Assembly: GCA_041946685.1 (NCBI GenBank)
Contig: JBHGAV010000001.1
Span: forward strand, 82,648-146,647
Reading direction: 5' to 3'
DNA from: JBHGAV01 sp041946685
GTDB taxonomy: Bacteria > Acidobacteriota > Terriglobia > Bryobacterales > Bryobacteraceae
Length of the DNA: 64,000 nt
The position numbers and the translations under genes are program-made. Below, in pieces: positions 1-8,536 of this stretch; the first letter of the stretch is position 1, and every line of letters starts with the position of its first letter. Below the pieces are notes generated by a model, which saw only the letters and a list, made by a program, of their open reading frames with translations, searched no databases and was not told the origin of the DNA.

Positions 1-1
1 G

Positions 2-220
2 TGGCTTCGCCGGCGCGGACTGGCTCGTCCACCGGGCACGGGATCCTGGCACCGGCCGCCGCGCCGCCTGGAACTGGTGGATCGCCTCTCGCTCACGCCG
101 CAGCATTCGCTGCACCTGGTGCGGATGGGAGAGAGGGCTATCCTGGTGGGGAGGAGCCCGTCGGGCCTGTCCTTGCTGGAGAGCGTGGAGTGGCGCCCCC
201 AGGAGGACGTCGCCCCATGA
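2..220 (+). CDS. fliO: FliO, flagellar export protein, C-terminal part (5' end outside window)
   Basis: Frame 2 is open from the first bases to a TGA at 218-220 and encodes about 72 residues. It contains a segment reading LELVDRLSLTPQHSLHLVRM followed by 'ILVGRSPSGLSLLES', which matches the conserved FliO core (a beta-rich tail that follows a membrane anchor). FliO assists assembly of the FliP ring of the flagellar type III export gate. Its stop overlaps the FliP start as ATGA (217-220), the classic translational coupling of fliO and fliP. The membrane segment and start lie upstream of the window. A longer reading in frame 1 through this stretch is a shadow. Identification rests on the motif plus position directly before fliP. 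Confidence 0.82.
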   Translation, partial: WLRRRGLARPPGTGSWHRPPRRLELVDRLSLTPQHSLHLVRMGERAILVGRSPSGLSLLESVEWRPQEDVAP

Positions 221-954
221 GGCGCACATCCTGCCTCGCCGCCGCACTGCTGCTCGCCGCGCAGGCCGGCGCCGCAGCCGCGCCGGGGCTGTTCCCGGCG
301 GCCGCGCCTCAGGTCAAGGGCGGGGCTTCTCTGAGCATGCCCCTGCAGGTGGCGGTGCTGCTGACGCTGCTGACCCTGCTTCCGGCTGCCGTGGTATCGG
401 TGACTCCTTTCCTTCGAATCACGGTCGTGTTGCACTTCCTCCGCCAGGCGCTGGGCACGCAATCGACGCCCTCCAACCAGGTGCTGCTGGGGCTGGCGCT
501 GTTTCTCACCATCCTGATCATGCAGCCGGTGGGACTTCAGATCTACGAGAAGGCCTGGGCGCCCTTGGAGAAGAACCAGATGACCCTGGCACAGGCCCTG
601 GAGGAGGGCTCCCAGCCGCTGAAAGCCTTTCTGGTGCGCTTTGCCCGGGACAAGGACATCCGCCTGTTCCTGGAGATCTCGCGCACGCCCGCGCCGCGCA
701 CGCCGGCGGATGTGGGGCTGAAGGTTCTGATCCCCGCCTACATTCTGTCCGAGCTCAAGGCCGGCTTCCAGATCGGCGCCGTGCTGTTCCTGCCCTTTCT
801 CGTCATCGACCTGCTCGTCGCCTCGGTGGTTCTTTCGGTGGGCATGATCCAGTTGCCGCCGGTGATGATTTCGGCGCCGTTCAAAGTCCTGCTGTTCGTT
901 CTGGTCGACGGCTGGAACCTGACGGTGGGATCGCTGATGAAGAGTTTCTACTGA
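217..954 (+). CDS. fliP: FliP, flagellar type III export gate protein
   Basis: A 245-residue inner-membrane protein that, with FliQ and FliR, forms the export channel of the flagellar type III secretion system. The frame is open from base 1, but I place the start at ATG 217. An AGGAGGA ribosome site sits at 201-207, the protein then begins with a signal peptide as FliP does (residues 1-25, alanine- and leucine-rich), and the length becomes typical. The FliP signature is present: 'VSVTPFLRITVVLHFLRQALG', 'QSTPSNQVLLGLALFLT', and the C-terminal 'GMIQLPPVMISAPFKVLLFVL' segment. It overlaps fliO by 4 nt and is followed 10 nt later by fliQ in the usual fliOPQR order. Confidence 0.95.
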   Translation: MRRTSCLAAALLLAAQAGAAAAPGLFPAAAPQVKGGASLSMPLQVAVLLTLLTLLPAAVVSVTPFLRITVVLHFLRQALGTQSTPSNQVLLGLALFLTILIMQPVGLQIYEKAWAPLEKNQMTLAQALEEGSQPLKAFLVRFARDKDIRLFLEISRTPAPRTPADVGLKVLIPAYILSELKAGFQIGAVLFLPFLVIDLLVASVVLSVGMIQLPPVMISAPFKVLLFVLVDGWNLTVGSLMKSFY

Positions 955-964
955 CCTCCGCGCC

Positions 965-1234
965 ATGACTCCCGAACTGGCAGTCGAAGTCCTCCGTCAG
1001 GCGCTCCTGGCCGCTTTCTGGCTGGGCGCGCCGCTGTTGGCGATCGCGTTTGTGGCCGGGATCGTGGTCGGCCTGATTCAGATCACCACGTCCATTCAGG
1101 ATGCCGCCTTCAACACCGTCCCCCGGCTGGCGGCGTTCCTGGTGGGGCTGGTGATCCTGATGCCGTGGATGTTCAAGCGGATGGCGGTCTACACCGTCTC
1201 GATCCTGGGAGACCTGGGCAGGTATGCACGCTGA
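965..1234 (+). CDS. fliQ: FliQ, flagellar export gate subunit
   Basis: An 89-residue protein with two hydrophobic helices (about residues 15-40 and 55-75), the standard size and topology of FliQ. The motif 'GLIQITTSIQDAAFNTVPRL' in the middle is the family hallmark linking the two helices. FliQ packs around the FliP/FliR helical gate in the inner membrane. Its 3' end overlaps the FliR start by 11 nt, suggesting translational coupling within the export-gate operon. Confidence 0.95.
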   Translation: MTPELAVEVLRQALLAAFWLGAPLLAIAFVAGIVVGLIQITTSIQDAAFNTVPRLAAFLVGLVILMPWMFKRMAVYTVSILGDLGRYAR

Positions 1235-1997
1235 GATGGTCCTCCTCATGTCCACGCTGTACGGTTTCCTGCTGGTGCTGACGCGTGTAGGCTCGGCCCT
1301 CATCTTCGTGCCGCTCCCGGGCGTGCGGCAGGGCCCGGAGGCCGCGCGCGTCATCCTGGCGCTCTCGCTGACGATCGCGCTGTTCCCCCAATGGCCCCCG
1401 GTGGACTCCGAGCCGAGCCTCGGCATGCTGGCCGGCTGGATCGTCTCCGAAGCGGCGCTGGGGATTCTGTTCGGGCTGCTGGTGGGCTTCTGGGCCGAGG
1501 CGATGCAACTGGCGGCGCAGGCGGTGGGGCTGGAGGCCGGCTTCGCCTATGCGTCGATGGTCGATCCGCAGACGCAGGCCGACTCCGGCGTCCTGCTGGT
1601 CTTCGCCCAACTGGCCGCAGGCCTGCTGTTCTTCAGCCTGGGCCTGGACCGGGAAGTGGTGCGCATCTTTGCCCGCAGCCTGGAGACCTTCCCGCCGGGA
1701 GCGCTGCTGGCGCCGGGCCCCGCGATGGAGGCCGTACTTCGTCTGGGCGCGGGGATGTTCACCACGGGGGTCCGGCTGGCTTTGCCCTGCCTGGCGCTGC
1801 TGGCTCTGGTGGACATCGCCCTGGCTCTGGTGGGCAGGCTGAACGCGCAGTTGCAGTTGCTGACGCTGGCCTTTCCCTTGAAGATGCTGGCGACGCTCGT
1901 GGTGCTCGCCTGGCTGCTTCCCGTCTTTCCTCGCGTGCTCGGCCCCTACGGCGGCCAGATCATGGCGGGAATGCGGGCCGTGGTTCAACAGCGGTGA
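1224..1997 (+). CDS. fliR: FliR, flagellar export gate subunit
   Basis: A 257-residue polytopic membrane protein matching FliR in length and in signature segments 'LTRVGSALIFVPLPG', 'EAALGILFGLLVGFWAEAMQ' and 'AGFAYASMVDPQTQADS'. FliR completes the FliP5Q4R1 export gate and contacts FlhB, encoded next. The ATG at 1224 lies inside fliQ (11-nt overlap). The C-terminus ends in a short basic tail after the last hydrophobic helix. FlhB begins 26 nt downstream as a separate ORF, so this is not a FliR-FlhB fusion of the kind found in some clostridia. Confidence 0.94.
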   Translation: MHAEMVLLMSTLYGFLLVLTRVGSALIFVPLPGVRQGPEAARVILALSLTIALFPQWPPVDSEPSLGMLAGWIVSEAALGILFGLLVGFWAEAMQLAAQAVGLEAGFAYASMVDPQTQADSGVLLVFAQLAAGLLFFSLGLDREVVRIFARSLETFPPGALLAPGPAMEAVLRLGAGMFTTGVRLALPCLALLALVDIALALVGRLNAQLQLLTLAFPLKMLATLVVLAWLLPVFPRVLGPYGGQIMAGMRAVVQQR

Positions 1998-2023
1998 GGG
2001 TGCGGAGACAGAGCTGACCGGGG

Positions 2024-3100
2024 ATGTCGGACAAGTCATCCAGGACCGAACAACCGACGCCGCATCGCATCGATAAGGCGCGTAAGGAAGGCCAGTTCGC
2101 CTCCTCCCGCGAACTGCTGGGCGCGGTTCAATTTCTGGTGTTTGTCCTTGTGCTCTCCCGATGGGGGGGAGCCTGGCTGAGCGGCGTCAGGCGCTCCACG
2201 CGCCTGCTGCTCCAGCAGGCCTTCCATCCGGAATTGGGAACGACGGGAATCCTCGGCGCGTGCCGCGACGCACTGTTCGGCTGCCTTGTGCCGCTCGCCT
2301 GGGTGGGTGGAGCGCTGGTGTTGCTGTCGATCGGCTCGCAGCTGGCCATGACCCGCATGGGCTTCAGCATGAAGAGGCTTGCTCCGGATTTCAATCGCCT
2401 CAATCCGATGTCGCGCCTGAAGGATCTCTGGCGTCAGAACACCTGGGCCCTGGCCAAGGCGCTGGTGATTCTGCCTCTGGCCGGGATTGCGGTCTGGGCC
2501 ATCGCCTGCGACAACCTGGCCGGTTACATGGCCATGCCGCTGGCGGGCGTCGAAGGCGGCGCTCGCCTGCTGGCCGACTCGATGCTGGGGCTGCTGTGGA
2601 AAGCGGCCGGCGTCTTCCTGGTCCTCGGCGTCGTGGATCTGGCGCGCGAGCGCAGGCGCTACACCCAGAACCTCCGTATGAGCCGGCAGGAGCTGCGGGA
2701 GGAGGTCAAGGATCTGGAAGGGAACCCCCAGGTCAAGGCCCGCATACGGTGGCTGCAACGCGACCTGGTCCGCCGCCAGATGATGAAGGAGGTCAAGACG
2801 GCCACGGCCGTAATTGTGAATCCCACCCACTATGCCGTGGCAATCCGCTACCAGATGGAGTCCATGGCGGCGCCCCGGGTGGTAGCCAAGGGCCGCGGCC
2901 TGATCGCGCAGCGGATAAGGGAGATCGCGGTCGAGCACCAGGTTCCGCTGTTTGAGAACCCGCCGCTCGCCCAGGCCCTCTACAAGACGGTCAAGGTCGG
3001 CCAGGAGATACCGGCGCACCTGTACCGCGCCGTGGCCGAGATCCTGGCCTACATCTACCGTCTCATGAACGGCCGGCTCCCGGGACAGGCGGGGACGTAA
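2024..3100 (+). CDS. flhB: FlhB, export switch protein
   Basis: A 358-residue flagellar export protein with four N-terminal membrane helices (about residues 30-210) and a cytoplasmic autocleaving domain. The cleavage motif NPTH is intact at residues 266-269, within 'VIVNPTHYAVAIRY'. Self-cleavage between Asn and Pro switches export from rod/hook to filament substrates. The N-terminus ('SSRTEQPTPHRIDKARKEGQ') is the classic FlhB start. FlhA follows after only 3 nt, so the two are probably co-translated. Confidence 0.96.
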   Translation: MSDKSSRTEQPTPHRIDKARKEGQFASSRELLGAVQFLVFVLVLSRWGGAWLSGVRRSTRLLLQQAFHPELGTTGILGACRDALFGCLVPLAWVGGALVLLSIGSQLAMTRMGFSMKRLAPDFNRLNPMSRLKDLWRQNTWALAKALVILPLAGIAVWAIACDNLAGYMAMPLAGVEGGARLLADSMLGLLWKAAGVFLVLGVVDLARERRRYTQNLRMSRQELREEVKDLEGNPQVKARIRWLQRDLVRRQMMKEVKTATAVIVNPTHYAVAIRYQMESMAAPRVVAKGRGLIAQRIREIAVEHQVPLFENPPLAQALYKTVKVGQEIPAHLYRAVAEILAYIYRLMNGRLPGQAGT

Positions 3101-3103
3101 GCC

Positions 3104-5185
3104 ATGGCCGAGGCCAAGACCATTTCCGCACCGCGCGGGTGGAACCTCCGGGCATCGATTTCTTCGTCCAGCCTGAGCGAACTGGGCGTGCCGGCGGCGG
3201 TGCTGGCCATCGTGCTGGCCTTGATCGTCCCGTTGCCAAGCTGGGTGCTCGACGTGCTCATTGCCGCCGACATCATGATGTCAGTGGTCGTGATGATGGT
3301 CGCCATGTACATCCGGCGGCCGGTGGACTTCAGCGTCTTCCCCACCACGCTGCTGCTGTTGACGCTGTTCCGGCTGGCGCTGAACATCTCCTCGTCGAGG
3401 CTGATCCTGCTGGAGGGCAACACGGGCACGGCCGCCGCAGGCCACGTCATCGAGGCGTTCGGCAGCTTCGTGGTGGGCGGCAACTACATCATCGGGGCGG
3501 TCATCTTCCTGGTGCTGATCGCCATCCAGTACGTGGTCATCAACCATGGCGCGGTCCGCATCTCGGAGGTCACGGCCCGCTTCACTTTGGATGCCCTGCC
3601 CGGCAAGCAGATGTCGATCGACGCGGATCTGAACGCCGGCATCATCGACGAGGTCCAGGCCCGCGAGCGGCGCAGGCAACTGGCCGGCGAAGCCGAGTTC
3701 TACGGGGCCATGGACGGCGCCTCGCGCTTCACGCAGCGCGACGCGGTCGCCAGCATCCTCATCACCACGATCAACATCGTCGCGGGTTTTCTGATCGGCA
3801 TTCTCCAGCACGGCATGGACCTGGTTCGCGCGCTCCAGACCTACACGGTGCTGACCATCGGCGACGGGCTGGTCACGGTGATCCCGGCGCTGATGATCTC
3901 GGTCTCGGGCGGACTCATCGTGACCCGAGCGGGTTCGGATTCGCGGCTTGGGGCCGAGTTCCGCAAGCAGGTCTTCGGCTCCGCCGAGCCGTTGCTGCTG
4001 GCCAGCGGAGTACTTCTCGCCCTGGCGGTCTTCCCCGGACTGCCCAAGATTCCGTTCCTGCTGCTCGGCAGCGGCTTGGGCGCCTCGGCCTGGCGCATGC
4101 GGCAGAGAGCCCTTTCGGAGGCCAAGCCCGCGGCGACGGCCAAGCCGGCGCAGGCGCCGGACAGCCTGGAGACCCTGCTCAAGGTGGAACCGCTCGCCAT
4201 CGAGGTCGGCCTGGGCCTGGTGCGTTACGTGGATGGCGGGACGAACTCGCCGCTGCTGCGGCGCATCGCCGGCATCCGGCGCCAGCTCGCCGGCGAGCTG
4301 GGCTATGTCCTTCCGGCCGTGAAGGTGACCGACAACCTGACGCTGGGCTCGCGGGAGTACGTGGTGCTGCTCAAAGGAGAGCGGCTGGCGCGGTTCGAGC
4401 TGGTTCCGGGCTGCGAACTCGCGATTCCGGCGGGCGCAAGCGAACCCCTGCGGGAGGGCCAGAGCACCCGGGAACCCGCATTCGGAATGCCCGCCTGGTG
4501 GATTCCAGCCGAGCGGGCCGAACTGGTCCGCGCCTCCGGTTACACGGTTGTCGATCCGGTGACCGTGCTCGGCACACATCTGGCCGAGTTGGTCCGGCGT
4601 CACGCTCACGAGCTGTTCTCGCGGCAGGACGCCAAGAAGCTCGTGGATCGGGTTGCGGCCGACAATCCCAAGGTGGTCGAGGACCTGGTGCCGAAGCTGT
4701 TGCCGCTGGCCACCGTGCAGCGCGTTCTCCAGAATCTGCTCCGCGAGCGAGTGGCGGTGCGGGACGGGGCCTCGATTCTGGAGGCGCTCGGCGAGGCCGC
4801 CGGCATGACCCGCAATCCAGTGCTGCTGACCGAGTACGTGCGGCAGGCCATCCGGAGGACCGTGGTGAAGCCCTACTTGAACGCAAACGGAGACCTGCCG
4901 GCCTATTTCGTGGATCCCTCGATCGAGCAGGCCGTGGAGTCGGCGGTGGAACACGGCGAGCAGAACAGCCATCTCGGGCTGGCGCCGCAGATCATTCGGG
5001 ATGTCGTGGCGCGGTTCGAAAACCGGATTGCCCCCACCGGGATGCCTTCGGTCGCCGTGACCAGTTCCGGCGCACGCTACTTCCTGAGGCAGGTCATGGA
5101 GCCGTCGCCCTCCAGCGTGTTTTTCCTGGCGCACAGCGAAGTGCCTGCGGGGGTGAAGGTGGTTTCGCTGGGGGTGATCCAGTAG
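3104..5185 (+). CDS. flhA: FlhA, flagellar export motor/gate protein
   Basis: A 693-residue protein of standard FlhA length. An N-terminal membrane half has about eight hydrophobic helices (residues ~25-325), with the FHIPEP signature region around 'ARFTLDALPGKQMSIDADLN' and 'VQARERRRQLAGEAEFYGAMDGA'. A cytoplasmic half (residues ~345-693) forms the substrate- and chaperone-docking nonamer. It couples the proton gradient to export of flagellar subunits and is the last gene of the export-gate series here. It is followed 31 nt later by flhF. Confidence 0.96.
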   Translation: MAEAKTISAPRGWNLRASISSSSLSELGVPAAVLAIVLALIVPLPSWVLDVLIAADIMMSVVVMMVAMYIRRPVDFSVFPTTLLLLTLFRLALNISSSRLILLEGNTGTAAAGHVIEAFGSFVVGGNYIIGAVIFLVLIAIQYVVINHGAVRISEVTARFTLDALPGKQMSIDADLNAGIIDEVQARERRRQLAGEAEFYGAMDGASRFTQRDAVASILITTINIVAGFLIGILQHGMDLVRALQTYTVLTIGDGLVTVIPALMISVSGGLIVTRAGSDSRLGAEFRKQVFGSAEPLLLASGVLLALAVFPGLPKIPFLLLGSGLGASAWRMRQRALSEAKPAATAKPAQAPDSLETLLKVEPLAIEVGLGLVRYVDGGTNSPLLRRIAGIRRQLAGELGYVLPAVKVTDNLTLGSREYVVLLKGERLARFELVPGCELAIPAGASEPLREGQSTREPAFGMPAWWIPAERAELVRASGYTVVDPVTVLGTHLAELVRRHAHELFSRQDAKKLVDRVAADNPKVVEDLVPKLLPLATVQRVLQNLLRERVAVRDGASILEALGEAAGMTRNPVLLTEYVRQAIRRTVVKPYLNANGDLPAYFVDPSIEQAVESAVEHGEQNSHLGLAPQIIRDVVARFENRIAPTGMPSVAVTSSGARYFLRQVMEPSPSSVFFLAHSEVPAGVKVVSLGVIQ

Positions 5186-5216
5186 GACGGAATCGAAGAG
5201 TGCAAAAGGAGCCTGT

Positions 5217-6413
5217 ATGAAACTGAAATCGTTCTTCGCGGGGAGCGTGGAGGCGGCCCTTGGGCTGGCGCGGGAAGAACTGGGAGCCGACGCGATCCTG
5301 GTCAACTCGCGCAAGACCCCGCCCGAGGCCAAGCACCTGGGTGAATACGAGGTGGTCGCAGCGTTCGTGCCTGCCGAGGCCGCGGCCGCAACAGCGACGG
5401 CTGAGCGGGCGCGCGCGGCCAGTGGTGTGGTCACGGTCCGCTCCACGGTGGCGGGCAGCTCCGATGAGCGGCTGCGCCGGGAAGTGGCCGACCTGCGGAG
5501 GCAGATGGAGAGGGTCCGCAAAGCGGTATGGCTGTCCGGCTTCCATCGGGCGCCCGCGCCTCCGGCCGGCTGCGCCGCGGCCGACATCCTGGCCTTGCTG
5601 CTTGAGTCGGACCTGGATGCCGCGCTCGCCCAGGAGATCGCCGCCTGCGTGGAAGCCCGCATGACCGGCGACCCGCTGCTGAAGGCCGAGAACGGGCCTG
5701 CGGCCGCCGGAAACCGTCCAGCCTGCCTGGGGGAGGAGCCCGGGAAACTGCGGGAGAACCTGACCGCGGAACTGGAACGCCGGTTCAGTGTAGACGCCAG
5801 CCTCGGTTGTGACGGCGACGGGGCGCGGATCGCGGCCGTGATCGGTCCTCCGGGCGCGGGCAAGACGACCACGCTGGCCAAGCTGGCCGTGACCTGTGGC
5901 CTGAGGCGGCGCCGGTCGGTCCAGTTGTATTCGCTGGACACCTACCGGATCGCCTCCAGTGAGCCCCTGCGAACCTATGCGGGGATACTGGGGACCGGTT
6001 ATCAGGCGCTTGCCAGCACCCAAGCCCTGGAACAAGCCCTGCGCGGCTCGCTTCGAAGGGACTTGATCCTGATCGACACGCCGGGTTTCGGCCCCCGGGA
6101 CATGGACGCCGCAGGCGAGATCGCGGCACTGTTCGCTTCCCAGCCCGAGGTCGACGTCCACCTGGTACTACCGGCGACGATGAAATCCGCCGATCTAACT
6201 TGTGCGGTGGACCGCTTTGAGATGTTCCGGCCATCCAAGCTCTTGTTTACGCGCGTGGATGAGACGTCCACCTTCGGGCCCGCCTTCAGCGAGGCGGCCA
6301 GGACCGCCAGGCCGATTTCATTCCTGGCGACGGGCCAGCAGGTGCCGGAGGACCTCCGGGAGGCCACCAAGACGAGGGTCGTCAACCTGATTTTGGAGCA
6401 CTGTTTGGAGTGA
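5217..6413 (+). CDS. flhF: FlhF, SRP-family GTPase for flagellar placement
   Basis: A 398-residue SRP-type GTPase. The N-terminal ~60 residues carry the FlhF signature ('ALGLAREELGADAILVNSRK'). A variable basic linker follows, then the NG domain with Walker A 'GPPGAGKTTTLAKLAV' and the following 'LYSLDTYRIASSEPLRTYA', and 'LILIDTPGF' as G3. FlhF fixes the site and number of flagella. In most genomes flhG (an antagonistic MinD-like ATPase) follows, but here the next gene is fliA, so FlhG is absent from this spot. AAAGGAG at 5206-5212 is a good ribosome site for ATG 5217. Confidence 0.93.
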   Translation: MKLKSFFAGSVEAALGLAREELGADAILVNSRKTPPEAKHLGEYEVVAAFVPAEAAAATATAERARAASGVVTVRSTVAGSSDERLRREVADLRRQMERVRKAVWLSGFHRAPAPPAGCAAADILALLLESDLDAALAQEIAACVEARMTGDPLLKAENGPAAAGNRPACLGEEPGKLRENLTAELERRFSVDASLGCDGDGARIAAVIGPPGAGKTTTLAKLAVTCGLRRRRSVQLYSLDTYRIASSEPLRTYAGILGTGYQALASTQALEQALRGSLRRDLILIDTPGFGPRDMDAAGEIAALFASQPEVDVHLVLPATMKSADLTCAVDRFEMFRPSKLLFTRVDETSTFGPAFSEAARTARPISFLATGQQVPEDLREATKTRVVNLILEHCLE

Positions 6414-6462
6414 GATGCTCCCGCCGGCGCTGGCGACGGCGCCGGGCGGAGCCTGAAATGCG

Positions 6463-7209
6463 ATGTACCCGACCGCCCAAATCGAAGACGCCTGCGCGGA
6501 GCGGGAGCGCTTGATCCTGGAGCACCTGCCGCAGGTACGCCTGATCGCCAGGCGCATCCACGACCGATTGCCAGACAGCGTCAGTCTGGAGGACCTGGTC
6601 TCCACCGGAATCGTCGGACTGATCTCGGCGATCGACAACTTCGACCCCGCCCAGAGCGTGAAACTGCGCACATACGCGGAGTACAAGATCCGCGGGGCGA
6701 TTCTGGACAGCTTGCGAGGCCTCGATTGGGCTAGCCGTGACCGCCGGCGAAAAGCCAAGCAGATTGAGGCCGCCATCGCCGCGGCGGAGCAGAAGGTGAG
6801 CCGCGCGGCTTCCGAGGAGGAGATCGCATCCCAGTTGGACCTGGATTTGGCCGAATACCGGCAGTGGCTGGTCGAAGTGCGCGGCCTCACGTTGGGCAGC
6901 CTTGACCACGGCTCCGACCGGGAGGACGGCCGCAAGTTGCTCGAGACCGTCTCCGACAGCCGGGAGCACTGGCCCAGCGAGCTGTACGAATCCAGCGAGT
7001 TGGAGCGGTTGCTGGCCGAGGCGATTCAGAAGATGCCGGCCGTGGAACGCACCGTTCTGAGCCTCTACTACAAGGAGGAACTGACCCTGAGGGAGATCGC
7101 CGAGGTGATGAAGCTGCACCTGTCACGCATCTCGCAACTGAAGTCACAGGCCATCCTTCGCTTGCGTGCGTACCTGCAAAAGCGCTGGCCGCTGGAGCAC
7201 GGAAGGTAG
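6463..7209 (+). CDS. fliA: FliA, flagellar sigma factor (sigma-28)
   Basis: A 248-residue sigma-70-family factor of the FliA/WhiG type. Region 2 is at residues ~15-90 ('LEDLVSTGIVGLISAIDNFDP', 'RTYAEYKIRGAILDSLR'), followed by region 3 and region 4, with the helix-turn-helix in 'LREIAEVMKLHLSRISQLKSQA' near the C-terminus. It directs RNA polymerase to late flagellar promoters. A near-consensus target promoter lies in this window at 10031-10057, ahead of flgM, its presumed anti-sigma factor. It follows flhF by 49 nt in the same operon. Confidence 0.93.
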   Translation: MYPTAQIEDACAERERLILEHLPQVRLIARRIHDRLPDSVSLEDLVSTGIVGLISAIDNFDPAQSVKLRTYAEYKIRGAILDSLRGLDWASRDRRRKAKQIEAAIAAAEQKVSRAASEEEIASQLDLDLAEYRQWLVEVRGLTLGSLDHGSDREDGRKLLETVSDSREHWPSELYESSELERLLAEAIQKMPAVERTVLSLYYKEELTLREIAEVMKLHLSRISQLKSQAILRLRAYLQKRWPLEHGR

Positions 7210-7214
7210 AATCG

Positions 7215-8075
7215 ATGGAAAGCAAGCAGTCGGCGGAGCAGACGGCGATCCACCAGTGGCTGGCGGTGACGTGGGGAGAGTGCCTGGGGAAGGTCATCGA
7301 AGGCATGACCGGCGAAAGACCCGAACTGAGGCCGCTCTCCGGCGCCGACGCCGCCGGGGAAGCTTCTGCGGGGAAGGCACTGGGCTGGACGCAGAACTTC
7401 GATCTTGGCGCCGGGGCGGTCGCCTGGGCTTTGTTTCCCGAGGAGGCGTGGAGCGCTCTCGGTGCCCGGGGTCTGCGCGCGGCCGGAGTGGAGGAGGTTT
7501 CACCAGAGGACATTAAGGGCACCTGCCTGGAACTACTGACCCAGTGCTACGCAGCCCTGGCGCAGGCCATCGGAGATCGTTTGAAGCGGACCGTCCTCGC
7601 TACCACGGGACGGGAAACGGAGGGACTGCCCGCGGGAGTAGTCCCTCACAGGTTGCAGATTCAATACCCCGACGCGGCCCTTGCGCCGGTTGAGATCGCC
7701 TTCTCCTCGGCTCTGGTGGAGATTTTGAGAAAGCCGGAACTGGAGCCCGGTGGAAGCCTGGTTCCCCAACAGGCGGCCAGTGACCTTCGCGAGATTCCGC
7801 CGCAGGCATCCGCCACGCTCGATCTGCTGCGCGATGTCGAGCTGCCGGTGAGCGTCTCGTTCGGCCGGGCGCAACTGGCCTTGCGCGACGTGCTCAGGCT
7901 GGCCGCCGGATCGGTGATCGAGTTGGACCGCTCGATTGACGAGCCGGTAGCCTTGATCGTCAACGACACCGTTGTCGCCCTCGGCGACGTGGTGGTAATT
8001 GAAGGCAATTACGGTATGCGCATCCAGCGGATCATGAGCCGCGAGAAGCTGCTGCGGTCGGCCGGCGTGGTATGA
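7215..8075 (+). CDS. fliN: FliN/FliY-type flagellar motor switch protein
   Basis: A 286-residue protein whose last ~80 residues form a SpoA (surface presentation of antigens) domain. Conserved features are 'VSVSFGRAQLALRDVLRLAAGSVIELD' and the terminal 'GNYGMRIQRI' strand seen in FliN, FliM and FliY. The first ~195 residues are longer than a plain FliN and have a helical arrangement reminiscent of the CheC-like part of FliY, so the protein may be a FliY-like two-domain switch subunit. No clear N-terminal FliM EIDALL-type peptide is visible. It starts 5 nt after fliA and acts in the C-ring that sets rotation direction. Confidence 0.8.
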   Translation: MESKQSAEQTAIHQWLAVTWGECLGKVIEGMTGERPELRPLSGADAAGEASAGKALGWTQNFDLGAGAVAWALFPEEAWSALGARGLRAAGVEEVSPEDIKGTCLELLTQCYAALAQAIGDRLKRTVLATTGRETEGLPAGVVPHRLQIQYPDAALAPVEIAFSSALVEILRKPELEPGGSLVPQQAASDLREIPPQASATLDLLRDVELPVSVSFGRAQLALRDVLRLAAGSVIELDRSIDEPVALIVNDTVVALGDVVVIEGNYGMRIQRIMSREKLLRSAGVV

Positions 8076-8085
8076 AGGAACAGCC

Positions 8086-8484
8086 GTGAACTGGGATTGG
8101 TTCTTGCACCCTGCACTGCAGTTCGGGCTCCAGGCGGCCGGCCTGGTGCTATGTCTCTACCTGTTCCTTAGCGTCAAACAGGACGCGCACCGCGCCGACC
8201 GGCGCGCCCTCGAGCATCAGCGCAAGGTCGACGCTTCGCTGGAATCGGTCGAGAAGGCGATCGAACAGCTCCGCTTCGGGTTGGCGGAGGTGAGCGAACT
8301 CGCCACCAAGCTGGTCGAGCCGCCTCCGGCCGCATCCGGCTTGAACCTCACCAAACGCAGCCAGGCTCTCCGGATGCACCGCCGCGGGGAGTCGCTGGAG
8401 CACATCGCCGCCGCCCTGGGGATGCCCCTGGGGGAAGTGGAACTGCTCCTCAAAGTCGAACAGATCGGCGCGGATGCCGTCTAG
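8086..8484 (+). CDS. Small membrane-anchored coiled-coil/HTH protein in the flagellar operon, function unknown
   Basis: A 132-residue protein starting at GTG 8086 with an upstream AAGGA. It has one N-terminal hydrophobic helix (residues ~10-30), then a heptad-rich charged helix (residues ~45-85), and a C-terminal ~40-residue segment reading like a small helix-turn-helix ('ALRMHRRGESLEHIAAALG', 'GEVELLLKVEQI'). The architecture resembles the uncharacterised DUF2802/DUF6115-type proteins that sit in flagellar operons of several phyla. It is the last gene of this operon, 10 nt after the FliN/FliY gene, and converges on the sigma-54 activator. No function can be assigned from sequence. Confidence 0.78.
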   Translation: MNWDWFLHPALQFGLQAAGLVLCLYLFLSVKQDAHRADRRALEHQRKVDASLESVEKAIEQLRFGLAEVSELATKLVEPPPAASGLNLTKRSQALRMHRRGESLEHIAAALGMPLGEVELLLKVEQIGADAV

Positions 8485-8536
8485 CAGCCGCCTGCGGCGT
8501 CTTGCTCGCCGTGAAGGTGGTCTGCCGCGGCTTCTT

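Noticed and set aside
1..216. Frame-1 extension of FliP to the window start
   Set aside because: Residues upstream of ATG 217 are low-complexity and unlike FliP. Frame 2 over the same bases encodes the end of FliO, and the AGGAGGA site and ATGA overlap support a start at 217.
3281..5941. 886-residue minus-strand ORF
   Set aside because: Antisense shadow of flhA and flhF. It is repetitive, rich in Arg, His and Gln, with no family resemblance. A similar shadow lies at 18686-20947.
8485..8536. GCCGC/GCGGC hairpin between the small flagellar gene and the activator as a bidirectional terminator
   Set aside because: The loop would be only two bases and there is no T-run, so the evidence is too weak to annotate.
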